This document shows positions 1 to 8,083 of a stretch of DNA of 64,000 nucleotides, piece by piece. Each line of letters starts with the position of its first letter. The first letter of the stretch is position 1. Below the pieces are notes generated by a model. The model worked only from the letters and a program-made list of their open reading frames with translations, was not told the origin of the DNA and ran no database searches. Source of the DNA: DATJGR01 sp963787045 (GTDB lineage Bacteria > Pseudomonadota > Gammaproteobacteria > Pseudomonadales > Azotimanducaceae); assembly GCA_963787045.1 (NCBI GenBank), contig CAWBBR010000002.1, positions 434,001 to 498,000 of the forward strand, given 5' to 3'. The position numbers and the translations under genes were made by a program.

Positions 1-22
1 TCTTGTAAGGCACCGAAGTGCG

Positions 23-45
23 GCCTAACGCACTGCATCAAACGC
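23..45 (+). repeat. attC-like 5' remnant at left edge
   Basis: GCCTAAC at 23-29 followed by GCACTGCATC resembles the first arm (R'' box plus spacer) of the attC sites further right, which begin GCCTAACCACTGCATGC. No GTTAGGC arm follows before the methyltransferase start at 59, so this is at most a truncated recombination site. It could also be chance similarity. Confidence 0.3.
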
Positions 46-58
46 AGTGGGAGCCCCG

Positions 59-883
59 ATGAGTCTTGACCCGGCACATTTACGGTATCGCGAGTTCGAG
101 CACGCGGCATGGGAACGCGCCGCCGCAAACTATGCCGACTCGTTTGAAACCGTGACGGCGCTGTTTGCTCGCCCGCTGCTGGATGCGGTTGGGTGTGACG
201 CTCGCTTACAGGTTCTCGATGTGGCGTGTGGCAGCGGCTTTATTTCGTCGTTAGCTGCCGCCATGGGTGCGACGCCAACGGGTGTCGATTTCAGTGCCGG
301 CATGGTGGCCCAGTCAAGGGAGCAATACCCTCTCATTTCGTTCACGGAAGCGGACGCTGAAAACCTTCCGTTCCCTGACGGTTCGTTTGATCGTGTCGTC
401 ATCGGTTTTGGCGTACATCACTTCTCCAACCCACAACTCGCCATCGCGGAAGCACATCGCGTTCTTCGTACTGGGGGTCGTCTTGCGTTTACGGTGTGGT
501 CCGGCACCGATCACGCGCTACAACAGCGCCTGACTGATGCCATTCGTCAAGGTGGCGTAGCCGGATCGTTACTGCCCGTCCCGCCGCAGGGCGATATCAA
601 TGAAATCCAATCTTGCGTCAGCCTCCTGCGAGGGGCCGGCTTCGGGCTCGGAAACGCGTCAGCTCAGAGGTTGGAGAGGTTTGTCGTAGTTGAGTCAGCA
701 GCAAGGCTGATCGAACTGATGCTCAAGGGCACGGCTCGATCATCCGCAATGATCCGCGCCCAGCCACCGGATGTCTTGCCTTCCGTCATCGCCGCGCTTG
801 ACGCGTCTCTGCAGACGTATAAGGACGGCAAGGTGTTTAACATCCCGGCTGTCGCGATACTCGCGGTGGGCACACGCTCATGA
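59..883 (+). CDS. class I SAM-dependent methyltransferase
   Basis: A 274-residue protein with a Rossmann-fold methyltransferase core. The glycine-rich SAM-binding motif I, LDVACGSG, lies at residues 53-60. It is followed by an acidic end of beta 2 (GVDFS), the motif DAENLPFPDGSFDRVV and the segment HRVLRTGGRL typical of UbiE/Methyltransf_11 proteins. The substrate cannot be read from the sequence; the family methylates small molecules such as quinones or sterols. ATG at 59 is preferred over an in-frame GTG at 47. It is the first gene of the cassette array. No attC follows it directly, so its cassette boundary is lost or degenerate. Confidence 0.85.
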   Translation: MSLDPAHLRYREFEHAAWERAAANYADSFETVTALFARPLLDAVGCDARLQVLDVACGSGFISSLAAAMGATPTGVDFSAGMVAQSREQYPLISFTEADAENLPFPDGSFDRVVIGFGVHHFSNPQLAIAEAHRVLRTGGRLAFTVWSGTDHALQQRLTDAIRQGGVAGSLLPVPPQGDINEIQSCVSLLRGAGFGLGNASAQRLERFVVVESAARLIELMLKGTARSSAMIRAQPPDVLPSVIAALDASLQTYKDGKVFNIPAVAILAVGTRS

Positions 884-1248
884 ACGTCGGATGCGAGCGG
901 CGTCTACCGAGCAGTGGCACCGATGAATGGGGCCGCGAAACGTCGCGACGCGCCACCGATCCGAAGAACGCACTGACTGCGGATGTCGCGGATGTTCGTG
1001 CCGTGCGGGCGCTTGCGCGGTGACCCCCGCGATGGAGCGCCTCAACGTGTTGCAGCAACACGCGATCGTCGCATCGCGCTCAATCATCGATTGCAATCAG
1101 TTGGGGTATGCCAGGGGTGCGTAGCCAGGCACAAACAATGGCGGTACGTCGGGTGGTTATCTGCAGTGCACCTTGCCAACCGACCGTCGACCACAGGACC
1201 GGATGGCAATGAAGATCCCGGCAGCTTTTCCCCAGGTTCTGGCGGTTC
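884..1248. other. gene-free stretch in cassette array
   Basis: These 365 bases between the methyltransferase and the phosphotransferase contain only short overlapping ORFs with no recognisable protein and no GTTAGGC box. They may be the remains of a decayed cassette and its attC, but nothing positive supports that. Confidence 0.4.
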
Positions 1249-2265
1249 ATGGATACTGAGCTGTTGACATCAGTTCTACGCAATAACGGCCATCTCGGGG
1301 ACGCAACCGTGGTGGCTGTCGAGCTGACCAGACTGGTGACCAACGGGATCGGATCGGAGTTCTACGCGGCCAAGGTTCGCTACTCGTCCGATCGTCATCG
1401 CTTGCCGAATAGAATGGTCATCAAGAGGCCGCTACAAGGTGATCGAGGACGAGGAGAGGCCAACGTCTATGAACTCGTACTTCGACAGGCATCAAGTCTG
1501 CCGACCATGCGTTGCTTTGGCGTGGTCGATGAATCCCCAGATAAGCCGCTGTCGCTACTATTTGAAGATCTATCGGATTCTCACGAGCAAACGGCCTGGC
1601 CGATCATCCCGACCTTATCGAACTGCAAGCGAGCTGTAGCGACTCTCGCAGACATCCACGCGCATTGGTGGGGTAGAGCCGACTCTATTGAAGCCGGGAC
1701 TCCGATAGTTGTGCGTCACCAAGACACAGCCAATTTGGCGAGCCACTTTTCACGCTTCGTGGATTTCGTAGGAGAGTACCTCTCACCCACTCGCCGCGCA
1801 CAGTACGAGCGCGTCCTCGGGGACCTCGACTCCCTACTCGCCGATAGACTCAACGTCGAAAATGCGACGCTTCTCCATACGGATTCGCACTTTTGGAATT
1901 TCTTCTACCCCAAGGACAGAGAACAGAATCGGTGCGTCATCTTCGACTGGGTCCTTTGGAGAACCGGTCTAGCCGGATGCGATCTCGCGTACACGATTGC
2001 GCTGCATCTTTATCCAGAGCACCGTCGTCGCTTTGAACCAGTGCTACTGGATCACTACTGGCAGGCACTGCAGGAATCGGATGTCTCTTACAGTCGAGCG
2101 GATGTTTATTTGGATTACCGCATTGGTATCGTCGTCGGATTACTCATGCCGATCATGGAGTTCTCCTGGAAGATCCCGCCGCTGGACTGGATGCCAAAGC
2201 TCGAAAAGGCGTTCTCAGCTTACGACGATCACTATTGCCAGGAGCTTCTGAAGTCAGCTGGATGA
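1249..2265 (+). CDS. aminoglycoside phosphotransferase/EcKinase-like protein
   Basis: A 338-residue protein with the kinase-like fold of the APH/choline kinase/ecdysteroid kinase group. Seen: an ATP-anchoring lysine in VIKRP (K59), the Brenner-type catalytic motif HTDSHFWN (H210, D212, N217) and the metal-binding aspartate in IFDW (D233). The family phosphorylates hydroxyls of small molecules; closeness to true aminoglycoside-resistance enzymes is not evident, so the substrate is unknown. The ATG at 1249 is preceded only by a weak ribosome-binding site. A 99-bp attC follows 75 bases after the stop, making this a regular cassette gene. Confidence 0.75.
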   Translation: MDTELLTSVLRNNGHLGDATVVAVELTRLVTNGIGSEFYAAKVRYSSDRHRLPNRMVIKRPLQGDRGRGEANVYELVLRQASSLPTMRCFGVVDESPDKPLSLLFEDLSDSHEQTAWPIIPTLSNCKRAVATLADIHAHWWGRADSIEAGTPIVVRHQDTANLASHFSRFVDFVGEYLSPTRRAQYERVLGDLDSLLADRLNVENATLLHTDSHFWNFFYPKDREQNRCVIFDWVLWRTGLAGCDLAYTIALHLYPEHRRRFEPVLLDHYWQALQESDVSYSRADVYLDYRIGIVVGLLMPIMEFSWKIPPLDWMPKLEKAFSAYDDHYCQELLKSAG

Positions 2266-2340
2266 CGATGAAGCAATCATGCCCGAATCGAAGAAATCTA
2301 TAGCGAGTGGTAGGGCAAACATGAGCCGTGACGGCGCCGC

Positions 2341-2439
2341 GTCTAACCACTGCATGCAGCCGAGGCTCCAGCCAGTCATCAAATTTGCATGCGCAAATAT
2401 GCCGCCTGTCTGGCGCGCGGCTGATGCTGGCTGTTAGGC
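2341..2439 (+). repeat. integron attC site (99 bp)
   Basis: R'' box GTCTAAC at 2341-2347 and R' box GTTAGGC at 2433-2439 enclose arms that pair as an extended hairpin; the loop region holds AAATTTGCATGCGCAAAT. It belongs to the same 99-bp family as the sites at 5797, 7977 and 9591. It ends the phosphotransferase cassette. Confidence 0.92.
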
Positions 2440-2647
2440 GTCGTCGAATGGCGCTCGCAGAAGCCTTACGAAATTCGACACTGCGTCTCGCTTGCGTAGC
2501 GCGCAACGCATTGCTTGTCCATCCAGCCGTGGCGCACCAGCAACTTCGGACGTTGCGGCACGTGCAGGGACCCCGAGCGGACTACATCCGCGGGCCGCTA
2601 CTACCACTCGACACTCGTTCATTTTTTTGACAAGAGACTTTTCACCG

Positions 2648-3700
2648 ATGCTAAACGAAGAACAGATCCTCGAACTCGTAGCGACTCATGGGGCCGCAGT
2701 GAACGAAGGTCGTTCCGTCAAACAGTTGATCGAAGACAACGAGCTTCCGCGGCTGCGCGGCTGCACCGTTCTCGAGGGCAAGGTTTCCGATTCTGTGTTT
2801 GGCGGCGACTTGAAAACCTCATCTGGGAAAGCGATTCGCTTGATGTTCCGAAACAATCGAATCTCCACCCACGACGTGAATCGGGGGGAGATTCCTTTTA
2901 AGGATCAGGTCTTGGCGTTCAACCACGACCACATGCACCGACTGGTGAAACATGTGCTGGGATCTTCGCAGTTCGAAGTCGATGGGCTTTCTCCCGCTTC
3001 GACCGTGATCCCTGCCGAAAACCTCAAACTCTTGATGGTGGAGAACGTCCTGCGCCTCTATATGGCAGAGAGTTCGACCTCGACCTCACTGTACCAGCAT
3101 TGGTTGGCTGCGAAGGACGCGGGTCAGAGCACGATGAATTATGCCGGGCACCAGCTCGACGTTGCCGCCCTTCAACCAAATGGACAGCTTCCCTATGTGA
3201 TGGACACCCCGAGCACCAAGGCTAAGGTTGACCGTACGACTGATGTGGACTACCTGATCCAGTGCGGGGTCTGCACGGAGGGTCAATATATCCAAATCCG
3301 CAACGCGTCCCTGATGGCCTTCGGCATCGTGACGCAGTACCTCGCACAAAAGGGGATGGTGCTGGTCGATACCAAGACGGAACACGGGATCAACGCAGAC
3401 GGTCAAATCGTGTCTGCAGATGAACTCTACACGATGGATTCGTCTCGCTTCTGGGCGGTGAACGAGGATGGCACTCTGCTAACCCGGGATGGTAAGCCGG
3501 TGTCGTTCTCGAAGGAGTTCGCCCGCGGTATGGTCAAGGAGAAAGGGCAGCAGTTCTCCGATGAGCAAGCGAACGAGATCGCGGTTCGCTACATCCAGGG
3601 GCTACAGCGCCTCACCGGCAAGGCCTTCGAACCGGATCTGCGCCCACGTGACCAGCGCATCATCGAGTCTACGAACCTCATTCTGGATTCCCTGTTGTAG
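2648..3700 (+). CDS. purC: SAICAR synthase (PurC-like) in a gene cassette
   Basis: A 350-residue phosphoribosylaminoimidazole-succinocarboxamide synthase, which joins aspartate to CAIR with ATP in purine synthesis. Seen: GKVSDSVF (residues 44-51, equivalent to GKVRD of PurC), NNRISTHDVNRGEIPFKDQV (69-88) and the signature DTKTEHG (241-247), followed by DELYTMDSSRFW. The length suits the longer, yeast-like PurC class. ATG 2648 begins the conserved domain; an in-frame start at 2492 would add an arginine-rich leader with no support. The gene lies between a full attC and a half attC, an unusual home for a core purine enzyme. A second purC elsewhere in the genome is to be expected. Confidence 0.85.
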   Translation: MLNEEQILELVATHGAAVNEGRSVKQLIEDNELPRLRGCTVLEGKVSDSVFGGDLKTSSGKAIRLMFRNNRISTHDVNRGEIPFKDQVLAFNHDHMHRLVKHVLGSSQFEVDGLSPASTVIPAENLKLLMVENVLRLYMAESSTSTSLYQHWLAAKDAGQSTMNYAGHQLDVAALQPNGQLPYVMDTPSTKAKVDRTTDVDYLIQCGVCTEGQYIQIRNASLMAFGIVTQYLAQKGMVLVDTKTEHGINADGQIVSADELYTMDSSRFWAVNEDGTLLTRDGKPVSFSKEFARGMVKEKGQQFSDEQANEIAVRYIQGLQRLTGKAFEPDLRPRDQRIIESTNLILDSLL

Positions 3701-3750
3701 GGTTCGAGTTTGCCGCCTGTCTGGTGTGCGGCTGATGCCGGCTGTTAGGC
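3701..3750 (+). repeat. half attC site, 3' arm only
   Basis: Directly after the purC stop, TTTGCCGCCTGTCTGG leads into GCGGCTGATGCCGGCTGTTAGGC (R' box 3744-3750), matching the 3' half of the 99-bp attC family. The 5' half with its GCCTAAC box is missing, so the site probably cannot fold into a recombination substrate. It could fix purC in place. Confidence 0.8.
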
Positions 3751-3838
3751 GTCACTTGTTGTCGCCGCGTGCAATCAGAACGATGATCGTGCTGGCACCC
3801 TGATGCCAGCGGCATTCATTTATCTGTGGAGGCGGCCT

Positions 3839-4771
3839 ATGAGAACCTTCGTCATCGGTGGTACCGGTTTTATCGGATATCGACTTGTGCGCCTGCTGGT
3901 CGCGCAAGGGTCGACAGTGACCTGCATGGATACGAATCCCGGCGCGCACTCTTTCGCCGATCTCGGCGGAAAGGTGACCTCCGTGCGCGGAGATGTCACT
4001 CAATTCGACGAAGTCATGGCCGCGATGAGCGCAGCCAGGCCGGAACGCGTCGTCAATCTTGCCTACCTCATCGGCGACAATGCGCCGCATGCGGCCATGA
4101 AGGTCAACATCGTCGGCATGGACAATTGCTTCGAGGCGGCGCGCCTGCTCGGGGTCACGCACACCGTGTATGCAGGCTCGTTCGCGCCGAACGGCAGACA
4201 GGCCAACTACGGTGAGCGCGCCGTGACGGAAGACGATCCCGTGCACGGCGAATATCAGTACGCCAGGCACAAGATCATGAATGAATGGCAGGCGCTGGAC
4301 TACAGCGAAAAGTATGGCATGTGCATCACCGGCATCCGCTGCGCCTATGTCACCGGTCCGGACAAGGTACGCGGCTCCGTCGATCACGTGCGGTGCATCA
4401 CCGAGCCCGCGCGCGGCAGGTCCGTCACGCTGCCTTGTAAGGACGCGATGGTCTGCGCGATCCACGTCGACGACATGGCCGAGGTCTTTGCCCGCGTGCT
4501 CATGAGCGACAAGCCGGCCCATCGCGTATACAACTCGGGTGGCACGTCCATCAGCCTCGGAGAGATCGCCGACATAGTCCGTTCCTACTTGTCCGACGCC
4601 AAGATCAGTTTTCAGCATGAGCGCGGAGCGAAGGTGTGGAATTCCACTTACCTCCTGGATAACAGCCGCCTGCTCTCCGAGTTCACCATCCAGTACCCCC
4701 CGTTCCGGGAGCGCGTGCTGCAGATGATCAACGACATCCGTCGAGAGGTCCGGCTGCCGCTTGTCGGCTGA
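3839..4771 (+). CDS. NAD-dependent epimerase/dehydratase (extended SDR)
   Basis: A 310-residue nucleotide-sugar-epimerase-like protein. Seen: the NAD-binding GGTGFIG at residues 7-13, an aspartate at the end of beta 2 (CMDTN) that favours NAD over NADP, and the catalytic Y141-x-x-x-K145 in YARHK. The substrate is not evident. ATG 3839 follows a good ribosome-binding site (GGAGGCGGCCT); longer in-frame starts upstream lack one. The gene is followed 9 bases later by an attC site. Confidence 0.85.
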   Translation: MRTFVIGGTGFIGYRLVRLLVAQGSTVTCMDTNPGAHSFADLGGKVTSVRGDVTQFDEVMAAMSAARPERVVNLAYLIGDNAPHAAMKVNIVGMDNCFEAARLLGVTHTVYAGSFAPNGRQANYGERAVTEDDPVHGEYQYARHKIMNEWQALDYSEKYGMCITGIRCAYVTGPDKVRGSVDHVRCITEPARGRSVTLPCKDAMVCAIHVDDMAEVFARVLMSDKPAHRVYNSGGTSISLGEIADIVRSYLSDAKISFQHERGAKVWNSTYLLDNSRLLSEFTIQYPPFRERVLQMINDIRREVRLPLVG

Positions 4772-4780
4772 TGGAGCGCG

Positions 4781-4870
4781 GTCTAATCGAAACCTCTGAG
4801 CACAAGTCGAAGAATTTGCATACGCGACTTTGCCGGCTGTCTGGCGGGCCGCTCAACTCCGTTGTTAGGC
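4781..4870 (+). repeat. integron attC site (90 bp)
   Basis: Degenerate R'' box GTCTAAT (4781-4787) and perfect R' box GTTAGGC (4864-4870), with the inner arm GCCGGCTGTCTGGCGGGCCGC shared in part with the other sites. The final base of the R'' box differs from the consensus AAC. Confidence 0.85.
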
Positions 4871-4883
4871 GGCACTGCGAGCC

Positions 4884-5288
4884 ATGTGGCCGATTATGAA
4901 TCGTCCCGTCGCTGTGGTCGCGAGTGCCTTCATCCTGACATTCCAATCGCTAGTCATTCTCGCGTTCTCGCTTTCTCAGGGATGGCATCGTTTCTGGATT
5001 CCCGGCGCGGTGAGTTTGGTGTCGACGTTGGTTGGACTCGCAATCGTTGCGTTGATCTGGAATGGACAGCGTTACATCCGATGGCTTCTTGTTCCACTGG
5101 CGCTGTGGGGCTTGCCAGATGCGATTCTCCGGCTCACGACAGACGATCCCGTCATGGCGCCTGTTGATTCACTAGAGGCGTTTTATCTAAATGGCTATCA
5201 GCCTATTTCCAAGGTGGTCTCTGTGCTGGCAGTCGCTTTGCTCTTTACACCTCGCGCCCACAAGTGGTTCTCGGACCGAGGTAAGTGA
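4884..5288 (+). CDS. small membrane protein, unknown function
   Basis: A 134-residue protein with four hydrophobic segments (about residues 8-30, 38-58, 65-85 and 108-122), consistent with a four-helix inner-membrane protein. No family is recognised. It starts 13 bases after the R' box of the preceding attC, the usual place for a cassette gene. A second ATG five codons in is an alternative start. Confidence 0.7.
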   Translation: MWPIMNRPVAVVASAFILTFQSLVILAFSLSQGWHRFWIPGAVSLVSTLVGLAIVALIWNGQRYIRWLLVPLALWGLPDAILRLTTDDPVMAPVDSLEAFYLNGYQPISKVVSVLAVALLFTPRAHKWFSDRGK

Positions 5289-5294
5289 GGCGCC

Positions 5295-5310
5295 GCCTGA
5301 CCACTGCACG
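5295..5310 (+). repeat. attC 5' remnant
   Basis: GCCTGACCACTGCACG matches the first arm of the 99-bp attC family (GCCTAACCACTGCATG) with two differences. No GTTAGGC arm follows, so the 3' part has been lost and two cassettes are effectively fused. Confidence 0.6.
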
Positions 5311-5379
5311 TATTCGCCGCAACTTGCTACCTTGAGCGGCATTAGCGGAAGCGTGAGGTTCCAAAAAAATGAATCCGCC

Positions 5380-5802
5380 ATGCGACACATACCGATCTTT
5401 TTTCTGACGTTCATAGCCTCTACGGCGCTGGCGGACGATTTCCGCTGGCTGGAAGGCGAGTGGATATCCGACACCGATGCGACCATGGCTGCGCATCCAG
5501 AGCTTGAAACCTTGGATGCGGCTACGTATTCCACATTTCGGGACATGTATGGCCGGCTTCGTTGGCGTTTTGACAACGGAACCCTCCAGGTGATCTACCC
5601 GGAGTATCAGGCTTCGCATCCATCTTCGTACTCAGTGCGTGAATGGGAGAGCGGGGAAACCGAGCTGCTCATCGAGGGGATGGGACCTGGCTATCGCTTA
5701 TCGAGAACGGAGGCTGGGTTCTGTATAGAGGCGCCACATCCGCCCAAGTCAAAGCCAGAGGAGTTCCGCCCGGTCGAGTGCTTCAAACGGTATGGCCCCT
5801 AA
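5380..5802 (+). CDS. secreted DUF6265-like hypothetical protein
   Basis: A 140-residue protein with a clear signal peptide: MRHIPIFFLTFIASTALA followed by DDFRWLEGEW. The F-x-W-L-x-G-x-W opening is typical of small periplasmic beta-barrel proteins of the DUF6265 type, though that assignment is from memory and tentative. The rest is rich in aromatic and charged residues. The TAA stop overlaps the R'' box of the next attC, so stop and recombination site are merged. Confidence 0.65.
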   Translation: MRHIPIFFLTFIASTALADDFRWLEGEWISDTDATMAAHPELETLDAATYSTFRDMYGRLRWRFDNGTLQVIYPEYQASHPSSYSVREWESGETELLIEGMGPGYRLSRTEAGFCIEAPHPPKSKPEEFRPVECFKRYGP

Positions 5803-5895
5803 TCACTGCATGCAGCCGACGCCCCAGACAGTCATCAAATTTACGTACGCAAATTTGCCGCCTGTCTGGTGTGCGGCTGATGCCGGCTGTTAGGC
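5797..5895 (+). repeat. integron attC site (99 bp)
   Basis: R'' box CCCTAAT (5797-5803, degenerate) and R' box GTTAGGC (5889-5895). The centre holds AAATTTACGTACGCAAATTT, a near-palindrome forming the terminal stem. The first box contains the stop codon of the preceding gene. Confidence 0.92.
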
Positions 5896-5922
5896 GACAC
5901 CGCCTATCGTGTCGCAGCCCCC

Positions 5923-6447
5923 TCAGCGGTAGGTGCCCACGCTAGCGCCCAGGGTGACCAGAAGCTCGTCCAACTGCTCGAACTGCTCGGGCATCCCACC
6001 ATCCATCCCCTCGATGGCACCGTCGAGAGCTTCCTTCGAGGGATAGAGTTCGTGCAGGACCAGCAGCGTCTTGCCACCTTTTTCCTCGAAGGTCACCGTG
6101 GTGACGGCAGCGTCGTCACTTTCCTCATTAGTCCAGACGAGGCGCGAGAACGGTGTCACCTCGATGTACCTACCGAAGAACGCCATGGGCTGGTTTGAGG
6201 CCTCGTGGCCGAACTCGAGGCGGTATTTGCCGCCGACACGAACATCCATTTCACAGGAAAGCAGGGACGCGCCACTCGACTTCGGTACCCACCAACGCCT
6301 GAACAGCTCGGGCTTGGTCCACGCCTCGAACACGATGCGCGCCGGGCCGTTGAAGGTTCGCGTAACGACTAGCTCACGCTCGGACTTCCGCTCCACCGTC
6401 GTGTGGTTCTTCGTGGGGGTAGCCTCACTTTCTCTTCTTGCGTCCAT
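5923..6447 (-). CDS. SRPBCC/AHSA1-domain protein
   Basis: A 174-residue START-like (SRPBCC, AHSA1/activator of Hsp90 ATPase) protein. Seen: ELVVTRTFNGPARIVFEAWT at the start of the fold, then the WWVPK segment and GGKYRLEF in the core. Such proteins bind hydrophobic small molecules in a helix-grip cavity and are frequently paired with ArsR-type regulators. It reads against the cassette direction and its start overlaps the end of the regulator gene by 23 bases, so the two are translationally coupled from the promoter upstream of the regulator. Confidence 0.85.
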   Translation of the reverse strand: MDARRESEATPTKNHTTVERKSERELVVTRTFNGPARIVFEAWTKPELFRRWWVPKSSGASLLSCEMDVRVGGKYRLEFGHEASNQPMAFFGRYIEVTPFSRLVWTNEESDDAAVTTVTFEEKGGKTLLVLHELYPSKEALDGAIEGMDGGMPEQFEQLDELLVTLGASVGTYR

Positions 6448-6790
6448 CGACCTTCTCCTTCCGTTTCAATTCCTCGACAACCCTGTCCAGCTCGTCGAAG
6501 CGTGCGGCCCAGAGCTGGTGGTATCTCTCGATCCATGCCGCCTCTTCCTCCAGTCGGCACAGACCGAGCTTGCAGGTCCGCACGCGCCCGACCTTCTCCG
6601 TGGTGACGAGACCCGCCTGCTCCAAGATGCCGACATGCTTCTTCATGCCCGTGAGGGTCATGTGGAACTTCTCGGCAAGCTCCGTGATTGAAGCGTCTGC
6701 ACGACCGAGCTGCTCCAGAACGCCGCGTCGGGTGACGTCCGAGAGCGCGGCGAACGAGGCATCGAAGTGGGTCTGAATATACTGAACCAT
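6425..6790 (-). CDS. ArsR-family transcriptional regulator
   Basis: A 121-residue winged-helix protein. FAALSDVTRRGVLEQL (residues 13-28) and ITELAEKFHMTLTGMKKHV (the helix-turn-helix) are characteristic of ArsR proteins that accompany SRPBCC genes. No metal-binding CxC motif is present, so it probably senses something other than a metal. The start codon at 6790 sits inside a 24-bp perfect palindrome, which argues for autorepression. It begins the reverse-oriented two-gene cassette operon. Confidence 0.88.
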   Translation of the reverse strand: MVQYIQTHFDASFAALSDVTRRGVLEQLGRADASITELAEKFHMTLTGMKKHVGILEQAGLVTTEKVGRVRTCKLGLCRLEEEAAWIERYHQLWAARFDELDRVVEELKRKEKVDGRKKRK

Positions 6791-6828
6791 ATGGTTCAGT
6801 ATTTAACACACCGGTTTGCGGCATTCAA
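6779..6828 (-). promoter_or_regulatory. own promoter and operator of the arsR-AHSA1 cassette
   Basis: On the minus strand a -35-like TTGAAT (6823-6828) and a -10-like TTAAAT (6801-6806) are separated by 16 bases. A perfect 24-bp palindrome at 6779-6802, with core ACTGAACCATATGGTTCAGT, overlaps the -10 box, the expected start of transcription and the ATG of the regulator (6790). Transcription would begin about 4 bases before the ATG, giving a nearly leaderless mRNA. A bound ArsR dimer would block the promoter. Inference from sequence only. Confidence 0.65.
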
Positions 6829-7033
6829 GGGGAGGCCGAGCGCCCGCTGCGTTTCCGGTGGAAATCTGCCGTAGAAAGAACGGCGTACCTGTGTCAGAGG
6901 GTCTCGCCGCGCGGCATACTTCGAAGCACTGGCACAGTCACCGTCGCTGGTTGTAGCGGCCGTGGGAGCTAGTTTGCTTTCATGCGCCATGAGCGCAGTT
7001 GGCGGCGGAGCTTCATCGTTAGGGCCCGAAACC

Positions 7034-7528
7034 ATGAAAACCGCGTTCGTCTCTGCAGTGCTGTTGGGTGGTCTTGTCGCAGGTGCGCTCGATATCGCCT
7101 TTGCCATCTCGTTTGCTGCATACGGCGGCACCCCACCGGAGCGTCTACTGCAAATCGTCGCAAGTGGGCTGTTTGGCAATGCGGCGTTTGCCGGTGGCAT
7201 TCCAATGGCAGCGGCCGGGTTGGCACTGCACTTCGTCATGTCCTTCTTGTGGGCAGGCGTCTTTCTGGCGCTTGCCTTGCTGAGGCCGTCACTCGCGCTC
7301 CATCCCTACGTCTGCGGCATCGCGTTTGGCATCATCGTCTTTCTTGCAATGCGTCTCGTGGTCTTGCCGCTTTCGGCGTTCCCGTACCCGGTTACCTTTA
7401 AACCCATTGGCACAGTCCTCGATCTGCTGTCGCACACATTACTTTTTGGCGTTCCAATCGCCTTGGCTGTTCGTAGAGCGGTGGCCGGTGCAACCGGCGC
7501 TGGCCTAACACCTCGGTCGAGGGGATGA
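7034..7528 (+). CDS. membrane protein, unknown function
   Basis: A 164-residue protein with about four transmembrane helices (roughly residues 5-25, 45-70, 80-100 and 130-150), resembling small 'YagU-like' conserved membrane proteins, without certain family assignment. ATG 7034 begins the first helix; the in-frame ATG at 6962 would add a weak leader. Its last eight codons run through the start of the following attC site. Confidence 0.65.
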   Translation: MKTAFVSAVLLGGLVAGALDIAFAISFAAYGGTPPERLLQIVASGLFGNAAFAGGIPMAAAGLALHFVMSFLWAGVFLALALLRPSLALHPYVCGIAFGIIVFLAMRLVVLPLSAFPYPVTFKPIGTVLDLLSHTLLFGVPIALAVRRAVAGATGAGLTPRSRG

Positions 7529-7579
7529 TTTTGGCGACTCGAATTTGTCGCCTGCCTGCGCTGGTGCGTGGCGTTAGGC
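7503..7579 (+). repeat. integron attC site (77 bp)
   Basis: GCCTAAC at 7503-7509 and GTTAGGC at 7573-7579 frame a shorter site whose middle differs from the 99-bp family apart from TTTGTCGCCTGCCTG. It overlaps the 3' end of the preceding membrane-protein gene by 26 bases. Confidence 0.7.
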
Positions 7580-7595
7580 GGCACGGGAGGGCGTT

Positions 7596-7967
7596 GTGCC
7601 TGAGATCAAGAAGCTTTCGGGAGTCGTTGGGGTCAGCGACATGACCGCGGCCAAGGAATTCTACGTTGCGGCTTTGGGCCTTGAAGTCACATCCGAATCG
7701 GCGTTCTGGATTGATCTCAGTTGTGGGAATGGCTCTTTGGCGCTATCGCCGAACAACGGCGAGCGACCAGAGGGGCGTGCTGGGGTCGAGCGCACGAAGA
7801 TCATCTTCGAAGTCACCGGTCTCGATGAGCTCGTCCCGCACATCGAGAGACTCGGAGGCAAGGTGGTCCACGTCTCCGACAATGTAGCCGCGCAGGTCAA
7901 GGTCGTGCACATCTTGGATCCGTTCCAAAACGTATTTCAGTTGGCGGAGCGGCGTCATGCCGGCTAG
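7596..7967 (+). CDS. VOC/glyoxalase-fold protein
   Basis: A 123-residue vicinal-oxygen-chelate protein: GVVGVSDMTAAKEFYVAALG opens the first beta-alpha-beta module and VHILDPFQNVFQLAE closes the second with the usual D-P-x-x-N/H pattern. One VOC unit pair, length normal for the family; ligand unknown (candidates are antibiotics such as bleomycin, or metabolites). The GTG start at 7596 follows GGGAGG with good spacing and lies 16 bases after the attC end. Confidence 0.82.
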   Translation: MPEIKKLSGVVGVSDMTAAKEFYVAALGLEVTSESAFWIDLSCGNGSLALSPNNGERPEGRAGVERTKIIFEVTGLDELVPHIERLGGKVVHVSDNVAAQVKVVHILDPFQNVFQLAERRHAG

Positions 7968-7976
7968 CGGCGCGCC

Positions 7977-8076
7977 GCCCAACCACTGCACGCAAGCCGA
8001 CGCCCCAGGCAGTCATCAAATCTGCATACGCAAAGTCGCCGCCAGTCTGGCGAGCGTCTCAACGCTGTTGTTAGGC
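7977..8076 (+). repeat. integron attC site (100 bp)
   Basis: R'' box GCCCAAC (7977-7983) and R' box GTTAGGC (8070-8076); the middle contains AAATCTGCATACGCAAAG. It ends the VOC cassette and begins 9 bases after that gene's stop codon. Confidence 0.93.
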
Positions 8077-8083
8077 GGTCGCG

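Noticed and set aside
1..58. attI site at the left edge
   Set aside because: No integrase sequence or integrase binding repeats are visible; the GCCTAAC there fits an attC remnant better.
6962..7024. GTTAGGG at 7018-7024 as an attC R' box between the arsR cassette and the membrane protein
   Set aside because: The seventh base should be a pyrimidine and no matching GCCTAAC-like arm lies upstream.
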